From Bacillota bacterium (GTDB lineage: Bacteria; Bacillota; Clostridia; SK-Y3), in NCBI GenBank assembly GCA_022360955.1, contig JAKSBV010000396.1, forward strand, positions 1 through 64,000: a stretch of 64,000 bases of DNA, written 5' to 3'. A program made the position numbers and the translations under genes. Shown here piece by piece: positions 39,479-49,342 of the stretch. How positions within the stretch are numbered: position 1 is the stretch's first letter; every line of letters starts with the position of its first letter. A model generated the notes under the pieces. It did not search any database, was not told the origin of the DNA, and saw nothing but the letters and a program-made list of their open reading frames with translations.

Positions 39479-39633
39479 ATAAGATGTGAATCGGACTTTT
39501 GAATATAGCCGGACCAACAGGTTCGGCTATCATATTAAATATAAACAGTTCGAAGTCCGGCGTTAGGGAAAAATGCACAACTCCGAACGCCTAGCTCCGA
39601 ATTCCGAGCGAAACAGAAAAGGGGTTGAATACT

Positions 39634-41295
39634 ATGAGAAGTGATAATGTAAAAAAAGGATTGGAAAAAGCGCCGCATCGATCGCTTTTTAAAGCAATGG
39701 GCTTAACCGATGAAGAACTCAATCGTCCGTTAATAGGTGTTGTCAATGCAAAAAGTGAAGTAGTGCCGGGACATGTTCATCTTGATAAAATAGCGGAGGC
39801 TGTCAAAGCAGGAATCAGAACAGCAGGGGGAACCCCTCTGGAATTTCCGTCTATCGGTGTATGTGACGGTATTGCGATGGGTCATATCGGCATGAAATAT
39901 TCCTTGCCTTCCAGAGAACTTATCGCCGATTCGATAGAATCAATGACCCTTGCCCATGGACTGGACGCACTAGTGCTTGTACCCAATTGTGATAAGATTG
40001 TACCGGGTATGTTGATGGCAGCGGCGAGGCTGGATATTCCGGCCATCATTATGAGCGGCGGTCCAATGCTGTCCATAAAGAAAAGCGGACGAGATTTGGA
40101 TTTAAATAGTGTTTTTGAAGCAGTTGGCGCAATCCAGGCAGGGAAAATGGAGGCAGAACAAATTAGAGAGATAGAAGATCATGCATGTCCGGGATGCGGC
40201 TCATGTTCCGGCATGTTTACCGCCAATTCGATGAATTGCTTAAGTGAAGTGCTTGGAATGGCATTACCGGGTAACGGAACCGTTCCGGCCGTATATGCCG
40301 AAAGAATTCGACTGGCCAAAATGGCCGGGATGCAGATTATGGATTTGCTTGAAAAGAACATGAAGCCAAGTGATATCTTAAATGAAAAGACTTTTGAGAA
40401 TGCCCTTACGGTAGATATGGCCCTCGGCTGTTCCACCAATTCTGTGCTGCATTTACCGGCAATCGCCCATGAGGCGGGGATAGCAATTGAGCTTGATAAT
40501 ATCAATGAGATCAGTGGCAGAACACCAAATTTGTGTAAGCTGGCGCCGGCCGGTCCCCATCATATTCAGGAGTTGTATCATGCCGGTGGGGTTCAGGCAG
40601 TAATGAATGAATTAAGTAAAAAAGGTTTGCTGCATCTTGAATTGGATACGGTGACAGGCAGAACAATAGGAGAAAACATATCTCATACCGCAGTCAAGGA
40701 TTATAATATTATTAGGCCCATTGACAAGCCATATAGTGTTACCGGCGGCATTGCCGTCCTTAAAGGTAATATCGCCCCTGACGGCGGGGTAGTCAAACGT
40801 TCGGCGGTTGCAGAAGATATGTTGGTGCATAAAGGGCCGGCAAGGATATTCGAATCGGAAGAGTCGGCGATTCAAGCAATCTTTGGAGGGCAAATCAACA
40901 AAGGAGATGTGGTGGTTATTCGGTATGAGGGACCTAAAGGCGGTCCCGGCATGAGAGAAATGCTGTCTCCTACATCCGCAATCTGCGGAATGGGGCTGGA
41001 TAAAGATGTAGCTCTTATCACCGACGGACGTTTTTCAGGAGCTACAAGGGGTGCGGCAATAGGCCACGTATCTCCGGAAGCTATGGAAGGCGGTCCTATT
41101 GCTATTCTGCAGGAAGGGGATATGATCAGCATCAATATTACCGAAGGCACATTGAATGCAGAGCTTTCCCAGGAAGAAATTGATAAAAGACTTGCGGCGT
41201 GGAAAGCACCGGAGCCTAAAATCAAAAAAGGATATTTGAGCAGATATGCAAAAATTGTAACCTCTGCTTCTACAGGGGCAGTACTTTCTAATTAA
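39634..41295 (+). CDS. ilvD: Dihydroxy-acid dehydratase
   Basis: The 553-residue enzyme dehydrates dihydroxy acids in valine, isoleucine and leucine synthesis. Cluster-binding cysteines are in [10 protein letters not shown] and [16 protein letters not shown]; other signatures are SFGLSDG-type [15 protein letters not shown] and [20 protein letters not shown]. The ATG at 39634 is nine bases after AGGGG. ilvB follows 78 bases downstream, so they are probably co-transcribed. Confidence 0.97.
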   Translation: MRSDNVKKGLEKAPHRSLFKAMGLTDEELNRPLIGVVNAKSEVVPGHVHLDKIAEAVKAGIRTAGGTPLEFPSIGVCDGIAMGHIGMKYSLPSRELIADSIESMTLAHGLDALVLVPNCDKIVPGMLMAAARLDIPAIIMSGGPMLSIKKSGRDLDLNSVFEAVGAIQAGKMEAEQIREIEDHACPGCGSCSGMFTANSMNCLSEVLGMALPGNGTVPAVYAERIRLAKMAGMQIMDLLEKNMKPSDILNEKTFENALTVDMALGCSTNSVLHLPAIAHEAGIAIELDNINEISGRTPNLCKLAPAGPHHIQELYHAGGVQAVMNELSKKGLLHLELDTVTGRTIGENISHTAVKDYNIIRPIDKPYSVTGGIAVLKGNIAPDGGVVKRSAVAEDMLVHKGPARIFESEESAIQAIFGGQINKGDVVVIRYEGPKGGPGMREMLSPTSAICGMGLDKDVALITDGRFSGATRGAAIGHVSPEAMEGGPIAILQEGDMISINITEGTLNAELSQEEIDKRLAAWKAPEPKIKKGYLSRYAKIVTSASTGAVLSN

Positions 41296-41373
41296 GAGTG
41301 AAAAATTAAGGATGAAGAATGGAAAGAAGGCCATGCTTGATCCTTAATTAAAAAGTTGGGGGTGTAGATAGTT

Positions 41374-43038
41374 TTGAAGTTAACGGGATCAGAAATATTT
41401 GTACAATGTTTAAAAGAACAGAATGTAGATATTGTTTTCGGCTATCCGGGAGGAGCGGTATTAAATATATATGACGTTTTGGGGAAGCATCAGGATGAAA
41501 TCAAGCATATTTTGACTTCTCATGAACAAGGGGCCTCTCACGCAGCAGACGGATATGCACGGGTTACCGGAAAAGTAGGCGTGTGCATATCTACCTCGGG
41601 GCCGGGTGCCACAAATCTTGTAACAGGGATTGCAACAGCATATATGGATTCTGTTCCGATGGTGGCCTTTACCGGCCAGGTTCCCACTTCACTGCTGGGA
41701 AAAGATTCTTTTCAGGAAGTAGATATAACGGGGATTACGATGCCGATCACAAAGCATAATTATATCGTAAAAGACGTTAATCAATTGGCACCGGTTATAA
41801 GAGAAGCTTTTAAAATTGCAAAAGAGGGAAGGCCGGGGCCCGTATTGATTGATATTTGTAAAGATGTTACGGCAGCGTTGGCCGAATATGAATATACACC
41901 GGCGGCTCAGCCGAAAGCAATCCCGATTGGCGTAACGGATAAAGAGCTTCGGCAGGCGGCTGAGGCTATTAACCGTGCAGCCCATCCCATTATCCTTGCC
42001 GGAGGCGGCATCGGCATTGCGGATGCTTGTGAAGAGCTGATGCAGCTTGTACAGAAGGCCAATATACCGGTTACGACCACGCTGATGGGCTTGGGAGGAT
42101 TTCCGGGGACACATGCATTATATACCGGTTTGGTTGGTATGCATGGTGCTAAAACCTCTAACCTTGCGGTTTCCCACAGTGATTTATTTATTGCGATTGG
42201 TGCACGATTCAGTGACAGGGTCATGAGTAATGTGAAAAAATTTGCACCCAATGCGCAAATCATGCATATTGATATAGATCCTGCGGAAATAGGAAAGAAC
42301 ATTAATGTACACTACCCGTTGGTAGGAAATGTGAAGCTGATACTGCAAAAGTTGTATGAAAAGGTTGAGCAGCAAGACCGCGGTGCGTGGATTGGGCAAA
42401 TACAGGAATGGAAAAAGGGGCATCCTTTAAAATATGCACAAGATGATGTTTTGAGACCCCAATTCATCCTGGAGAAGATAGACGAACTGACAAAAGGTGA
42501 GGCAATTATAACGACAGAGGTTGGGCAGAATCAATTGTGGGCGGCGCAGTATTATAAATATACTTCTCCCAGAACCTATATTTCGTCCGGCGGACTTGGA
42601 ACGATGGGCTATGGACTGGGTGCGTGCATAGGTGCTCAACTGGGAAATCCGGATAAGAAAGTATTTAACATTGCAGGCGACGGCAGTTTCAGAATGAATT
42701 GCAATGAATTGGCGACGGCTGTAGAATACAAATTACCGATTATTATTGTGATATTAAATAATCATGTATTGGGGATGGTACGCCAGTGGCAGGATTTGTT
42801 CTACGACAGCCGGTTTTCCGCTACGACATTAGACCGTGGAACGGATTTTGTAAAATTAGCAGAAGCTTATGGCGCAAAAGGCATCAATGTTACCGAAAAA
42901 CACCAAGTTGAAGACGCGGTTAAAGAAGCATTGGCATCGGATATGCCCGTTGTGCTCAATTGTGAAATTGACCGGGACGAAAAAGTATTTCCCATTGTAC
43001 CGCCGGGAGCACCTATTAATGAACTTATAGAAGAATAA
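41374..43038 (+). CDS. ilvB: Acetolactate synthase, catalytic subunit
   Basis: The 554-residue thiamine-diphosphate enzyme condenses pyruvate with pyruvate or 2-oxobutyrate. The N-terminal domain has GYPGGAVLNIYD and the catalytic Glu in SHEQGASHAADGYAR; the C-terminal domain has the cofactor motif GDGSFRMNCNELATAVEY. The start is a TTG after GGGGGTG. No ilvN regulatory subunit gene follows; instead comes an aldolase gene. The sequence is closer to anabolic IlvB than to catabolic AlsS, judged by the N-terminal signature. Confidence 0.95.
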   Translation: MKLTGSEIFVQCLKEQNVDIVFGYPGGAVLNIYDVLGKHQDEIKHILTSHEQGASHAADGYARVTGKVGVCISTSGPGATNLVTGIATAYMDSVPMVAFTGQVPTSLLGKDSFQEVDITGITMPITKHNYIVKDVNQLAPVIREAFKIAKEGRPGPVLIDICKDVTAALAEYEYTPAAQPKAIPIGVTDKELRQAAEAINRAAHPIILAGGGIGIADACEELMQLVQKANIPVTTTLMGLGGFPGTHALYTGLVGMHGAKTSNLAVSHSDLFIAIGARFSDRVMSNVKKFAPNAQIMHIDIDPAEIGKNINVHYPLVGNVKLILQKLYEKVEQQDRGAWIGQIQEWKKGHPLKYAQDDVLRPQFILEKIDELTKGEAIITTEVGQNQLWAAQYYKYTSPRTYISSGGLGTMGYGLGACIGAQLGNPDKKVFNIAGDGSFRMNCNELATAVEYKLPIIIVILNNHVLGMVRQWQDLFYDSRFSATTLDRGTDFVKLAEAYGAKGINVTEKHQVEDAVKEALASDMPVVLNCEIDRDEKVFPIVPPGAPINELIEE

Positions 43039-43049
43039 TCGATACCAAT

Positions 43050-43082
43050 GGGGACGGTTCCGGGCAGCTAGGGGCCGTCCCC
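43050..43082. repeat. Degenerate GGGGACGG palindrome after ilvB
   Basis: GGGGACGGTTCC pairs with GGGGCCGTCCCC across a short loop (CGGGCAGCTA). It resembles a decayed member of the REP-like GGGGACGGTTC class at 29212-29280 and may act as a weak terminator. Confidence 0.55.
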
Positions 43083-43114
43083 GTAGCATGCGGCGAAACA
43101 GGAGGTTAGAGGAT

Positions 43115-43786
43115 ATGACAGATCTGGAGATCAGGCAGCAAATATGTGAGATAGGCCGAAGAATGTACCAAAACGGTTTTATAGCGGCTAATGACGGCAA
43201 TATTACCGTCAAAGTAAGTGAGGATGCGTTTTGGGCCACGCCTACCGGTGTGAGCAAAGGGTTTATGACAACGGATATGCTCATTAAAGTGGATGGTGCA
43301 GGGCAAGTATTGGAAGGAAGGCGGAGTCCGTCCAGTGAATTGAAAATGCATCTCAGGGTTTACAGGGAAAGACCGGATGCGGGAGCGGTCGTCCACGCCC
43401 ATCCTCCTAAAGCGACGGGATTTGCAGTTGCCGGGATTCCACTGGACCAGTATATAACATCGGAGGCCATCGTATTGTTAGGCAGTGTGCCGATTGCCGA
43501 GTATGGTACCCCCTCCACCGAAGAAGTACCCGATGCGATCAGCAAACACCTCCGGCATCATGATGCAATGTTGTTGGAGAATCATGGTGCACTGACGATA
43601 GGACACGATTTAATCAATGCCTATTATAAAATGGAGACACTTGAGCATTTTGCTAAGATTTGTATGAATGCCAGGCAATTAGGCGGTGCAAAAGAGCTTT
43701 CAATGGAAAGAATTGAGCAGTTAATGGAAGTGAGGAAAAAGCTTAAAATACCGGGCAGACATCCGGGATACAGGAAATACTCGTAG
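43115..43786 (+). CDS. Class II aldolase/adducin family protein (L-fuculose-phosphate aldolase-like)
   Basis: The 223-residue protein is a zinc aldolase or epimerase of the FucA/AraD fold. Likely metal ligands are His94 and His96 (VHAHPP) and His157 (LENHGAL); Glu75 in SSELKMHL is the equivalent of the FucA catalytic Glu. The substrate is probably a sugar phosphate such as fuculose-1-phosphate, but the gene stands next to ilvDB rather than in a sugar operon. The ATG at 43115 follows AGGAGG. Confidence 0.88.
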   Translation: MTDLEIRQQICEIGRRMYQNGFIAANDGNITVKVSEDAFWATPTGVSKGFMTTDMLIKVDGAGQVLEGRRSPSSELKMHLRVYRERPDAGAVVHAHPPKATGFAVAGIPLDQYITSEAIVLLGSVPIAEYGTPSTEEVPDAISKHLRHHDAMLLENHGALTIGHDLINAYYKMETLEHFAKICMNARQLGGAKELSMERIEQLMEVRKKLKIPGRHPGYRKYS

Positions 43787-44065
43787 AATAATTAAGAATG
43801 AAGAATTAGGTTTGCGGGGCGTGATTGATTATGAAGCAAACTGTATGTTTTTTCAATAATGGAATTTAGAGGATAGAGGGTCAAAATATTTTTAATGGTT
43901 GCATGGCAGAAATAATACTAGGAACATCTATATTTCGGGACATCAAATTTTGGTGTTCCGTATTTAATTTTACTGAGTATGATTTAGTTCTCTTAAAAAT
44001 GCATGTAATTTTTGTTTTGTCCAATATATAGGAATATTTAAAAGATTTTGTTCGAATGCTACTAA

Positions 44066-44161
44066 AGATAACCAACTTTAAATCTAAAAATACATTTGCA
44101 CAAACAGCGATGATTCTACGTTGTTTGTGTAAATATAAATTAAATTTTAAAGTTGGGTATT
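44066..44161. repeat. MITE-like 98-bp family, copy G
   Basis: AGATAACC...GGGTATTA with inner TTTGCACAAACAGCG and TTGTTTGTGTAAATATAAA. It ends about 20 bases upstream of the copA promoter. The rest of the 470-base gap after the aldolase gene has only AT-rich sequence and a hairpin near 43937-43960. Confidence 0.85.
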
Positions 44162-44182
44162 ATAGAGAGAACAAAAACATAG

Positions 44183-44210
44183 TTGACAGCTAAGAATAGT
44201 ATGATATAAT
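44183..44210 (+). promoter_or_regulatory. Promoter of copA
   Basis: TTGACA (44183-44188) and TATAAT (44205-44210) are perfect consensus hexamers with a 16-base spacer. The expected start of transcription is near 44217. Confidence 0.85.
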
Positions 44211-44221
44211 ATATTCAAAAG

Positions 44222-44244
44222 ACACCCCCTGAGGGAGGGGGTGG
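44222..44244 (+). promoter_or_regulatory. Candidate CsoR operator in the copA leader
   Basis: CACCCCCT (44223-44230) and AGGGGGTG (44236-44243) form a perfect 8-bp inverted repeat around GAGGG. CsoR-family operators are G/C-tract inverted repeats of this kind. It sits 6-27 bases downstream of the predicted start, where a bound repressor would block transcription. A csoR gene follows copA. The same sequence could also fold as an mRNA hairpin next to the ribosome binding site. Confidence 0.6.
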
Positions 44245-44258
44245 TGGAAGGTGGTGTA

Positions 44259-46724
44259 ATGATGAAGAAAGAATCATTAAAGGTTACAGGGATGACTTGT
44301 GCCGCTTGTGCGAAAGCGGTAGAGAAGGGTATTAGTAAAATGGACGGTGTGAATGCTGCAGGTGTGAATTTTGCAACTGAAAAGTTGACGGTAGAATTTG
44401 ATGAAAACAAGGTAGGCATCGTAGAGGTGAAAACAGCGGTCATAAAAGCAGGGTTCGGGGTAGAAGAGAAGCAGAATGAGACAATAAGAGAGATCATGAT
44501 TCCGATATCGGGTATGACTTGTGCCGCTTGTGCCCAAGCAAGTGAAAAACATATCCGTAAATTGCCCGGTGTCCATGAAGCCAGTGTCAATTTTGCAGCG
44601 GAAAAGGCAAAGGTTGTTTATGACCCTTCAAAAACAAGAATTTCTGCGATTAAGGAGGCGATTGTCAACGCGGGATATCAACCTTTGGAAATCGAAGCCG
44701 GTGCTGGGACAGATGAGGAAAAAGTGCGGAGACAAAGGCAGGTTAAAACGCTGTGGACAAAATTTGGGGTGTCGGCCATATTTACCGTGCCGCTTTTTTA
44801 TATTGCAATGGGACATATGATAGGATTGCCCGTTCCGGCGGCCGTCACACCTCATATGTATCCCCTAAGATTTGCAATCTTACAAATGTTGTTGACGATT
44901 CCCGTCATAGCAGCCGGATATAAATTTTACACGGTAGGATTCACCCGATTAATCCGCCGGGAACCCAATATGGATTCACTGATAGCCATTGGAACCGGTG
45001 CTGCGTTTTTATATGGTCTTTATGCCGTTGTGCAGATTGCAGCAGGACATGTCAGCTATGTAGAAAAGCTGTATTTTGAATCCGCAGGGGTTATCATTAC
45101 ATTGATCCTGCTGGGCAAATACTTAGAGTCGGTCGCCAGGGGGAAGACTTCGGAAGCAATTAAGAAATTAATGGGTCTTGCACCTAAGACGGCAGTGGTT
45201 GTGCATGACGGCAAAGAAATAAGCATTCCCATTGACGAGGTAGAGGTAGAAGATACTGTTTTGGTAAAGCCGGGAGAGAAAATTCCCGTGGACGGTGAAG
45301 TGGTAGAGGGCAGGACCTCTATTGACGAATCTATGCTCACCGGTGAGAGCCTTCCGGTGGAGAAGAGTGCGGGCAATAACGTGATTGGCGGAAGTATCAA
45401 TAAAAACGGCATCATCAAGTTTAAGGCTACAAAGGTAGGAAAAGATACGGCTTTGGCCCAAATCATCAAGCTGGTAGAAGAAGCCCAGGGTTCTAAAGCA
45501 CCTATTGCACAGATGGCAGATATTGTATCAGGCTATTTTGTCCCCATTGTCATAAGTATAGCCATCGTGGCGGGACTGGGCTGGTATGTGGCGGGTATGG
45601 GCAGTATTTTTGCCCTTACAATATTTATTTCGGTTTTGGTTATCGCTTGCCCCTGCGCATTAGGACTGGCGACACCGACAGCCATTATGGTGGGAACCGG
45701 CAAAGGCGCAGAATACGGTGTATTGATTAAAAGCGGCGGTGCACTGGAAACGGCTCACAAAATTCAAACCATTGTATTTGACAAGACGGGAACCATTACG
45801 GAAGGAACGCCAAGCGTAACGGATATTATGACAACCAATGGCTTTGACGAAAATGCATTGCTGCAATTATCCGCATCTGCAGAAAAAGGGTCCGAGCATC
45901 CGTTGGGAGAAGCGATTGTAAAGAAAGCAAAGGAAAAGCACGTGGAATTTTTGCAGGTTGAAAATTTCACAGCCATTCCCGGACACGGCATAGAAGGAAG
46001 AATTCAGGACAAAGTAATTCTGTTGGGGAATAAGAAGCTAATGGAGGATAGAAACATAGACCTTGTGCTGCAGCAAGAATCCGACCGATTGGCACAAGAG
46101 GGGAAAACCCCGATGTTTGTTGCAATGGATGATAAGCTGGCCGGTATTATAGCCGTAGCAGATGTAGTCAAGGAAAATAGTAAAAAGGCGATCGCAGTAC
46201 TGCACAGTATGGGGATAGAAGTAGCGATGATTACGGGAGACAATCAAAGGACCGCAGAGGCGATTGCAAAGCAGGTGGGCATTGATAGGGTTTTGGCAGA
46301 GGTGCTGCCGCAGGATAAGGCAAATGAAGTGAAAGTACTCCAACAAGAAGGAAAAAAGGTGGGCATGGTGGGTGACGGTATTAATGATGCACCGGCATTG
46401 GCCCAGGCCGATATCGGCATTGCCATCGGCTCGGGAACCGATGTAGCGATGGAATCCGCCGATATCGTATTGATGAAAAGTGATTTGATGGATGTAGCCA
46501 CCGCAATACGGCTCAGTAAAAAGACCCTCACGAATATCAAACAAAATCTGTTTTGGGCTTTTGCTTACAACACGGCGGGTATTCCGGTTGCAGCCGGATT
46601 GCTTTATCTTTTCGACGGTCCGCTGCTGAATCCTATGATTGCGGCCGCAGCCATGTCATTGAGCTCCGTATCCGTATTGACCAATGCGCTGAGGCTTAGA
46701 GGATTTAGGGCGGTTAAGAATTAA
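44259..46724 (+). CDS. copA: Copper-exporting P1B-type ATPase CopA
   Basis: The 821-residue membrane pump exports Cu(I). Two N-terminal heavy-metal domains each have MTCAAC (about residues 10-75 and 83-150). The membrane CPC motif is in [13 protein letters not shown]; the phosphorylation motif is DKTGT; the actuator loop is TGES; and [12 protein letters not shown] is the hinge region. The start is the ATG pair at 44259/44262 after GGAAGGTGG; the longer frame from 44241 begins inside the operator-like repeat. csoR lies 184 bases downstream, forming a copper-response unit. Confidence 0.96.
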   Translation: MMKKESLKVTGMTCAACAKAVEKGISKMDGVNAAGVNFATEKLTVEFDENKVGIVEVKTAVIKAGFGVEEKQNETIREIMIPISGMTCAACAQASEKHIRKLPGVHEASVNFAAEKAKVVYDPSKTRISAIKEAIVNAGYQPLEIEAGAGTDEEKVRRQRQVKTLWTKFGVSAIFTVPLFYIAMGHMIGLPVPAAVTPHMYPLRFAILQMLLTIPVIAAGYKFYTVGFTRLIRREPNMDSLIAIGTGAAFLYGLYAVVQIAAGHVSYVEKLYFESAGVIITLILLGKYLESVARGKTSEAIKKLMGLAPKTAVVVHDGKEISIPIDEVEVEDTVLVKPGEKIPVDGEVVEGRTSIDESMLTGESLPVEKSAGNNVIGGSINKNGIIKFKATKVGKDTALAQIIKLVEEAQGSKAPIAQMADIVSGYFVPIVISIAIVAGLGWYVAGMGSIFALTIFISVLVIACPCALGLATPTAIMVGTGKGAEYGVLIKSGGALETAHKIQTIVFDKTGTITEGTPSVTDIMTTNGFDENALLQLSASAEKGSEHPLGEAIVKKAKEKHVEFLQVENFTAIPGHGIEGRIQDKVILLGNKKLMEDRNIDLVLQQESDRLAQEGKTPMFVAMDDKLAGIIAVADVVKENSKKAIAVLHSMGIEVAMITGDNQRTAEAIAKQVGIDRVLAEVLPQDKANEVKVLQQEGKKVGMVGDGINDAPALAQADIGIAIGSGTDVAMESADIVLMKSDLMDVATAIRLSKKTLTNIKQNLFWAFAYNTAGIPVAAGLLYLFDGPLLNPMIAAAAMSLSSVSVLTNALRLRGFRAVKN

Positions 46725-46756
46725 TAATGAAGAATTAATAATTAATAATGAAAAAT
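46725..46756. repeat. AATTAATAATGAAGA tandem tract
   Basis: Degenerate units of TTAATAATGAAGAA in tandem directly after the copA stop, like the tracts at 9648-9803 and 57466-57500. Confidence 0.7.
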
Positions 46757-46908
46757 TGGGTTTTTGGAGTTGTTAGTGCAGCAGGGTGAGGGGGTAGTTA
46801 GAAAACTTTATCCGCCTTGTAATGAGGGGGCAATTAACAGCCGGTGAGAGGAAGCGAATTTAAATTGTGGCATGTATGCCTTATATTCTATTGTTAGGGG
46901 AAGAAGCT

Positions 46909-47172
46909 ATGGTGAATAAGGATCAGCAAATACTGAATTTGTTAAAGACATCCAAGGGACAGATCGAAGGGATTGTTAAAATGGTAGAAGATAAGAGATA
47001 TTGTGTGGATATTTCCAAGCAAATTCTGGCCGTCCAGGCGTTATTGAAAAAGGCAAACTTGACAATCCTTGACAGACATATAAAATCCTGTGTAAAGCAA
47101 GCTTTTGAAGAAGGGCACGGGGACGAAAAGGTTGACGAAGTGATAGAGATCTTGGATAAATATGCAAAATAA
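46909..47172 (+). CDS. csoR: Copper-sensing repressor CsoR
   Basis: The 87-residue all-helical protein belongs to the CsoR/RcnR family (LLKTSKGQIEGIVKMVEDKR). The copper-binding Cys-His-Cys triad is present: Cys in RYCVDISKQI, and His and Cys in DRHIKSC. Apo-CsoR binds DNA and releases it on Cu(I) binding. The ATG at 46909 follows GGGGAAGAAG; an upstream frame from 46867 adds unrelated residues. It probably represses copA through the repeat at 44222-44244. Confidence 0.92.
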   Translation: MVNKDQQILNLLKTSKGQIEGIVKMVEDKRYCVDISKQILAVQALLKKANLTILDRHIKSCVKQAFEEGHGDEKVDEVIEILDKYAK

Positions 47173-47184
47173 AGGCCGATAGGC

Positions 47185-47232
47185 AAGCCAATCGCTATGA
47201 TAATAAGATAAGGCATAACGATTGGCTTTTTT
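47185..47232 (+). terminator. Terminator after csoR
   Basis: AAGCCAATCG and CGATTGGCTT pair across a 24-base loop, followed by six Ts, 13 bases after the csoR stop. It closes the copA-csoR unit. Confidence 0.85.
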
Positions 47233-47437
47233 GTAATGTATTTTAAGGCTGCGGCGCGCTGTCTCCAAAGCTGTATGCAGTGCACATTAAAAATTGTACA
47301 TAGAAGCAAATATTAAACATTTACATATAAGTATTTTAATAATAAAATAAATGGGTATGGAGAATGATCCGGTTATCGTAGTTACAAAAATGTAAAGCGA
47401 TAGATGCTAAAATCTTGATAGGGGGGATATGCGATAG

Positions 47438-47557
47438 AATAATTTGGTATCAGATCCTGCGTATGAAGGGGTAAGAAAAGAACTCGCCGAAAGGTTAAAA
47501 ATGAGAATGGAACAGGCAGGAGAAGAAAGACCGGAGAGATTTCCGCTAAAAAGTTAA
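47438..47557 (+). pseudogene. C-terminal fossil of a sulfatase gene
   Basis: A 39-codon stretch without an upstream start reads NNLVSDPAYEGVRKELAERL, then KMRMEQAGEERPERF, and ends with TAA. This is the pattern of sulfatase C-termini (EKNNLvsDP-Y..v...L...L...M...G). A TAG stands just before it, and no catalytic domain is found in the 200 bases upstream. It is best read as the last remnant of a third sulfatase, 95 bases upstream of an intact one. Confidence 0.65.
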
Positions 47558-47652
47558 TATCGGTTTAAGGGTGCCGAAAATAGAAAAGAATAGGATTAGC
47601 ATCATCATGGAGTAGCATATCATTACATACTAGAAGGAGGCTTATATAAATT

Positions 47653-49200
47653 ATGAAACCAAATATTATATATATTTATGCCGATGACCTTGGCAGAGGG
47701 ATGCTCAGCTGCTACGGACAAAAACATTTTCAAACGCCGAATATTGACCGTTTGTCCGAGGAAGGGATGCGGTTCAACCAAGCGTACGGATGTGCTTTCT
47801 GTGCACCGGCAAGGGCCAGTGTGTTGTGCGGGCTGCATGATGCACACGCAGGCAGATGGACTTTTACAAAGGCCGGTATTTACAGGGAAATTGATAAAGG
47901 AACCCTGACGCTGGAAGAGGTATATGAATTAATTCATAATACGGGTATACAGGACGGAGCCGAGGATGTTTTTCTCCCTCATATTGCCCAAAAAGCCGGC
48001 TATGTAACCGGACAGATCGGCAAGCTGGAGTGGGGCTTTGCAACCACCGGAGACGAACTGGAGCGCCATGGCTGGGATTATCATTACGGTTATTATGATC
48101 ATTTGAGGTGTCACGGCTATTATCCTACCTTTTTATTTGAAAACGGAAAGAAATTTGACATTGACGGCAATACCTTTGTGAACTGCGGAGCCAAACGCAG
48201 TGCCTTTGAACAGGGCAAACAAATTGACATGACAGGCAGAAAAGTGTATTCGCAGGATTTGTTCGATGAAAAAATCATTGAATTTATAAGGGAACATAAG
48301 GACAAGCCCTTCTTCCTGTATCATCCCTCGCAGCTTCCCCACGGTGCCATATTTTTCCCTGAGATCCATCCGAGTGTTGCGGATAATCCGCACCTCAACG
48401 ATCTTGAAAAAGAATTTGCCTCTATGATATTGAGGCTGGACAAAACAGTGGGACTGATCCTGGATGAGCTTGACAGGCTCAACCTAAGTGAAAATACCCT
48501 GGTCATTTTCAGCTCCGACAACGGACACGCACTGCAATACCGTCTGAAAGGCAGGGTCACGCGTGAAATGACGAGCAACGGAGAGGAAATTGATAATATT
48601 AATACCAAATTTTATTCCGACACCTGCGGAGATGTATTTGACGGTAATGACGGGATGGCAGGGTTGAAATTCAGCAATTGGGAAGGCGGAGTGAGGATTC
48701 CGTATATCATGCGGTGGCCGGGGACAATAAAGCCGGGCAGCATAACCGACCACATGATGGCCAACTATGACTTGATGCCTACCGTAGCAGAACTGCTGGA
48801 GGTAGAAATGCCTGGGAACAAGGACGGTATTTCCTTTGCACCCCTTTTGAACGATGACCGGGACAACCTTCAAGCCCACGAATATGTCGTATATGCCAGC
48901 TACATGGGACCTGCACTTGTCACCAGGGACGGATGGAAGATACGGGCTATAATCGATGTGGACCAATACCGGTATGAGCGTCTTGGCGCATTCCTTGAAG
49001 AGATGGAGGAGATGGTGGAATACCAGCTTTTTAATATTCGGGAAGACTATCGTGAGGAAAAAAATGTGGCGCAGAAGTACCCGGAGAAGGTGGACGAACT
49101 GAGGCAGAAACTAATCAAGGAATGTGACGGGAATCTTATAAACGGCACACCGCAGATGCATTTTGCATTTTACGGACGTGAAGGAAGATTTGGACGGTAA
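47653..49200 (+). CDS. Sulfatase (formylglycine-dependent, Cys type)
   Basis: The 515-residue protein hydrolyses sulfate esters, probably on a polysaccharide. The activation motif is CAPAR with Cys50 as the residue converted to formylglycine. Metal and active-site residues are Asp11-Asp12 (YADDLG), GK at 123-124 (QIGKLEWG), and SSDNGH with Asp289 and Asn290. No signal peptide is seen, so it is probably cytoplasmic or exported atypically. The Cys-type site needs the anaerobic maturase AslB/anSME, encoded elsewhere. Its substrate is unknown. A terminator follows. Confidence 0.92.
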   Translation: MKPNIIYIYADDLGRGMLSCYGQKHFQTPNIDRLSEEGMRFNQAYGCAFCAPARASVLCGLHDAHAGRWTFTKAGIYREIDKGTLTLEEVYELIHNTGIQDGAEDVFLPHIAQKAGYVTGQIGKLEWGFATTGDELERHGWDYHYGYYDHLRCHGYYPTFLFENGKKFDIDGNTFVNCGAKRSAFEQGKQIDMTGRKVYSQDLFDEKIIEFIREHKDKPFFLYHPSQLPHGAIFFPEIHPSVADNPHLNDLEKEFASMILRLDKTVGLILDELDRLNLSENTLVIFSSDNGHALQYRLKGRVTREMTSNGEEIDNINTKFYSDTCGDVFDGNDGMAGLKFSNWEGGVRIPYIMRWPGTIKPGSITDHMMANYDLMPTVAELLEVEMPGNKDGISFAPLLNDDRDNLQAHEYVVYASYMGPALVTRDGWKIRAIIDVDQYRYERLGAFLEEMEEMVEYQLFNIREDYREEKNVAQKYPEKVDELRQKLIKECDGNLINGTPQMHFAFYGREGRFGR

Positions 49201-49213
49201 TAGGAAATAAAAA

Positions 49214-49252
49214 AGCAGCAGGGTTATCGCAGCAACGACCCCTGCTGTTTTT
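49214..49252. terminator. Terminator between the convergent sulfatase genes
   Basis: CAGCAGGG (49216-49223) and CCCTGCTG (49240-49247) form a perfect 8-bp stem with a T-run after it on the plus strand and an A-run before it, so it can serve both convergent genes. A repeat segment (CTCAACCCTC... class) follows at 49258-49300. Confidence 0.8.
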
Positions 49253-49342
49253 CATTGTGTATTTTCAACCCTCATCTCTCAGCCTTCAACTATTTTTCAA
49301 CCGGAATTTATACACCCTTGGGGGTAGAGGCCGATCTGCTGT

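Noticed and set aside
39479-39633. T-box or amino-acid attenuator ahead of ilvD
   Set aside because: One hairpin is present (39505-39530), but there is no T-box consensus, no leader peptide and no terminator T-run.
43881-44075. 64-codon minus-strand frame before copA
   Set aside because: It overlaps MITE copy G, lacks a ribosome binding site and shows no protein-like pattern.
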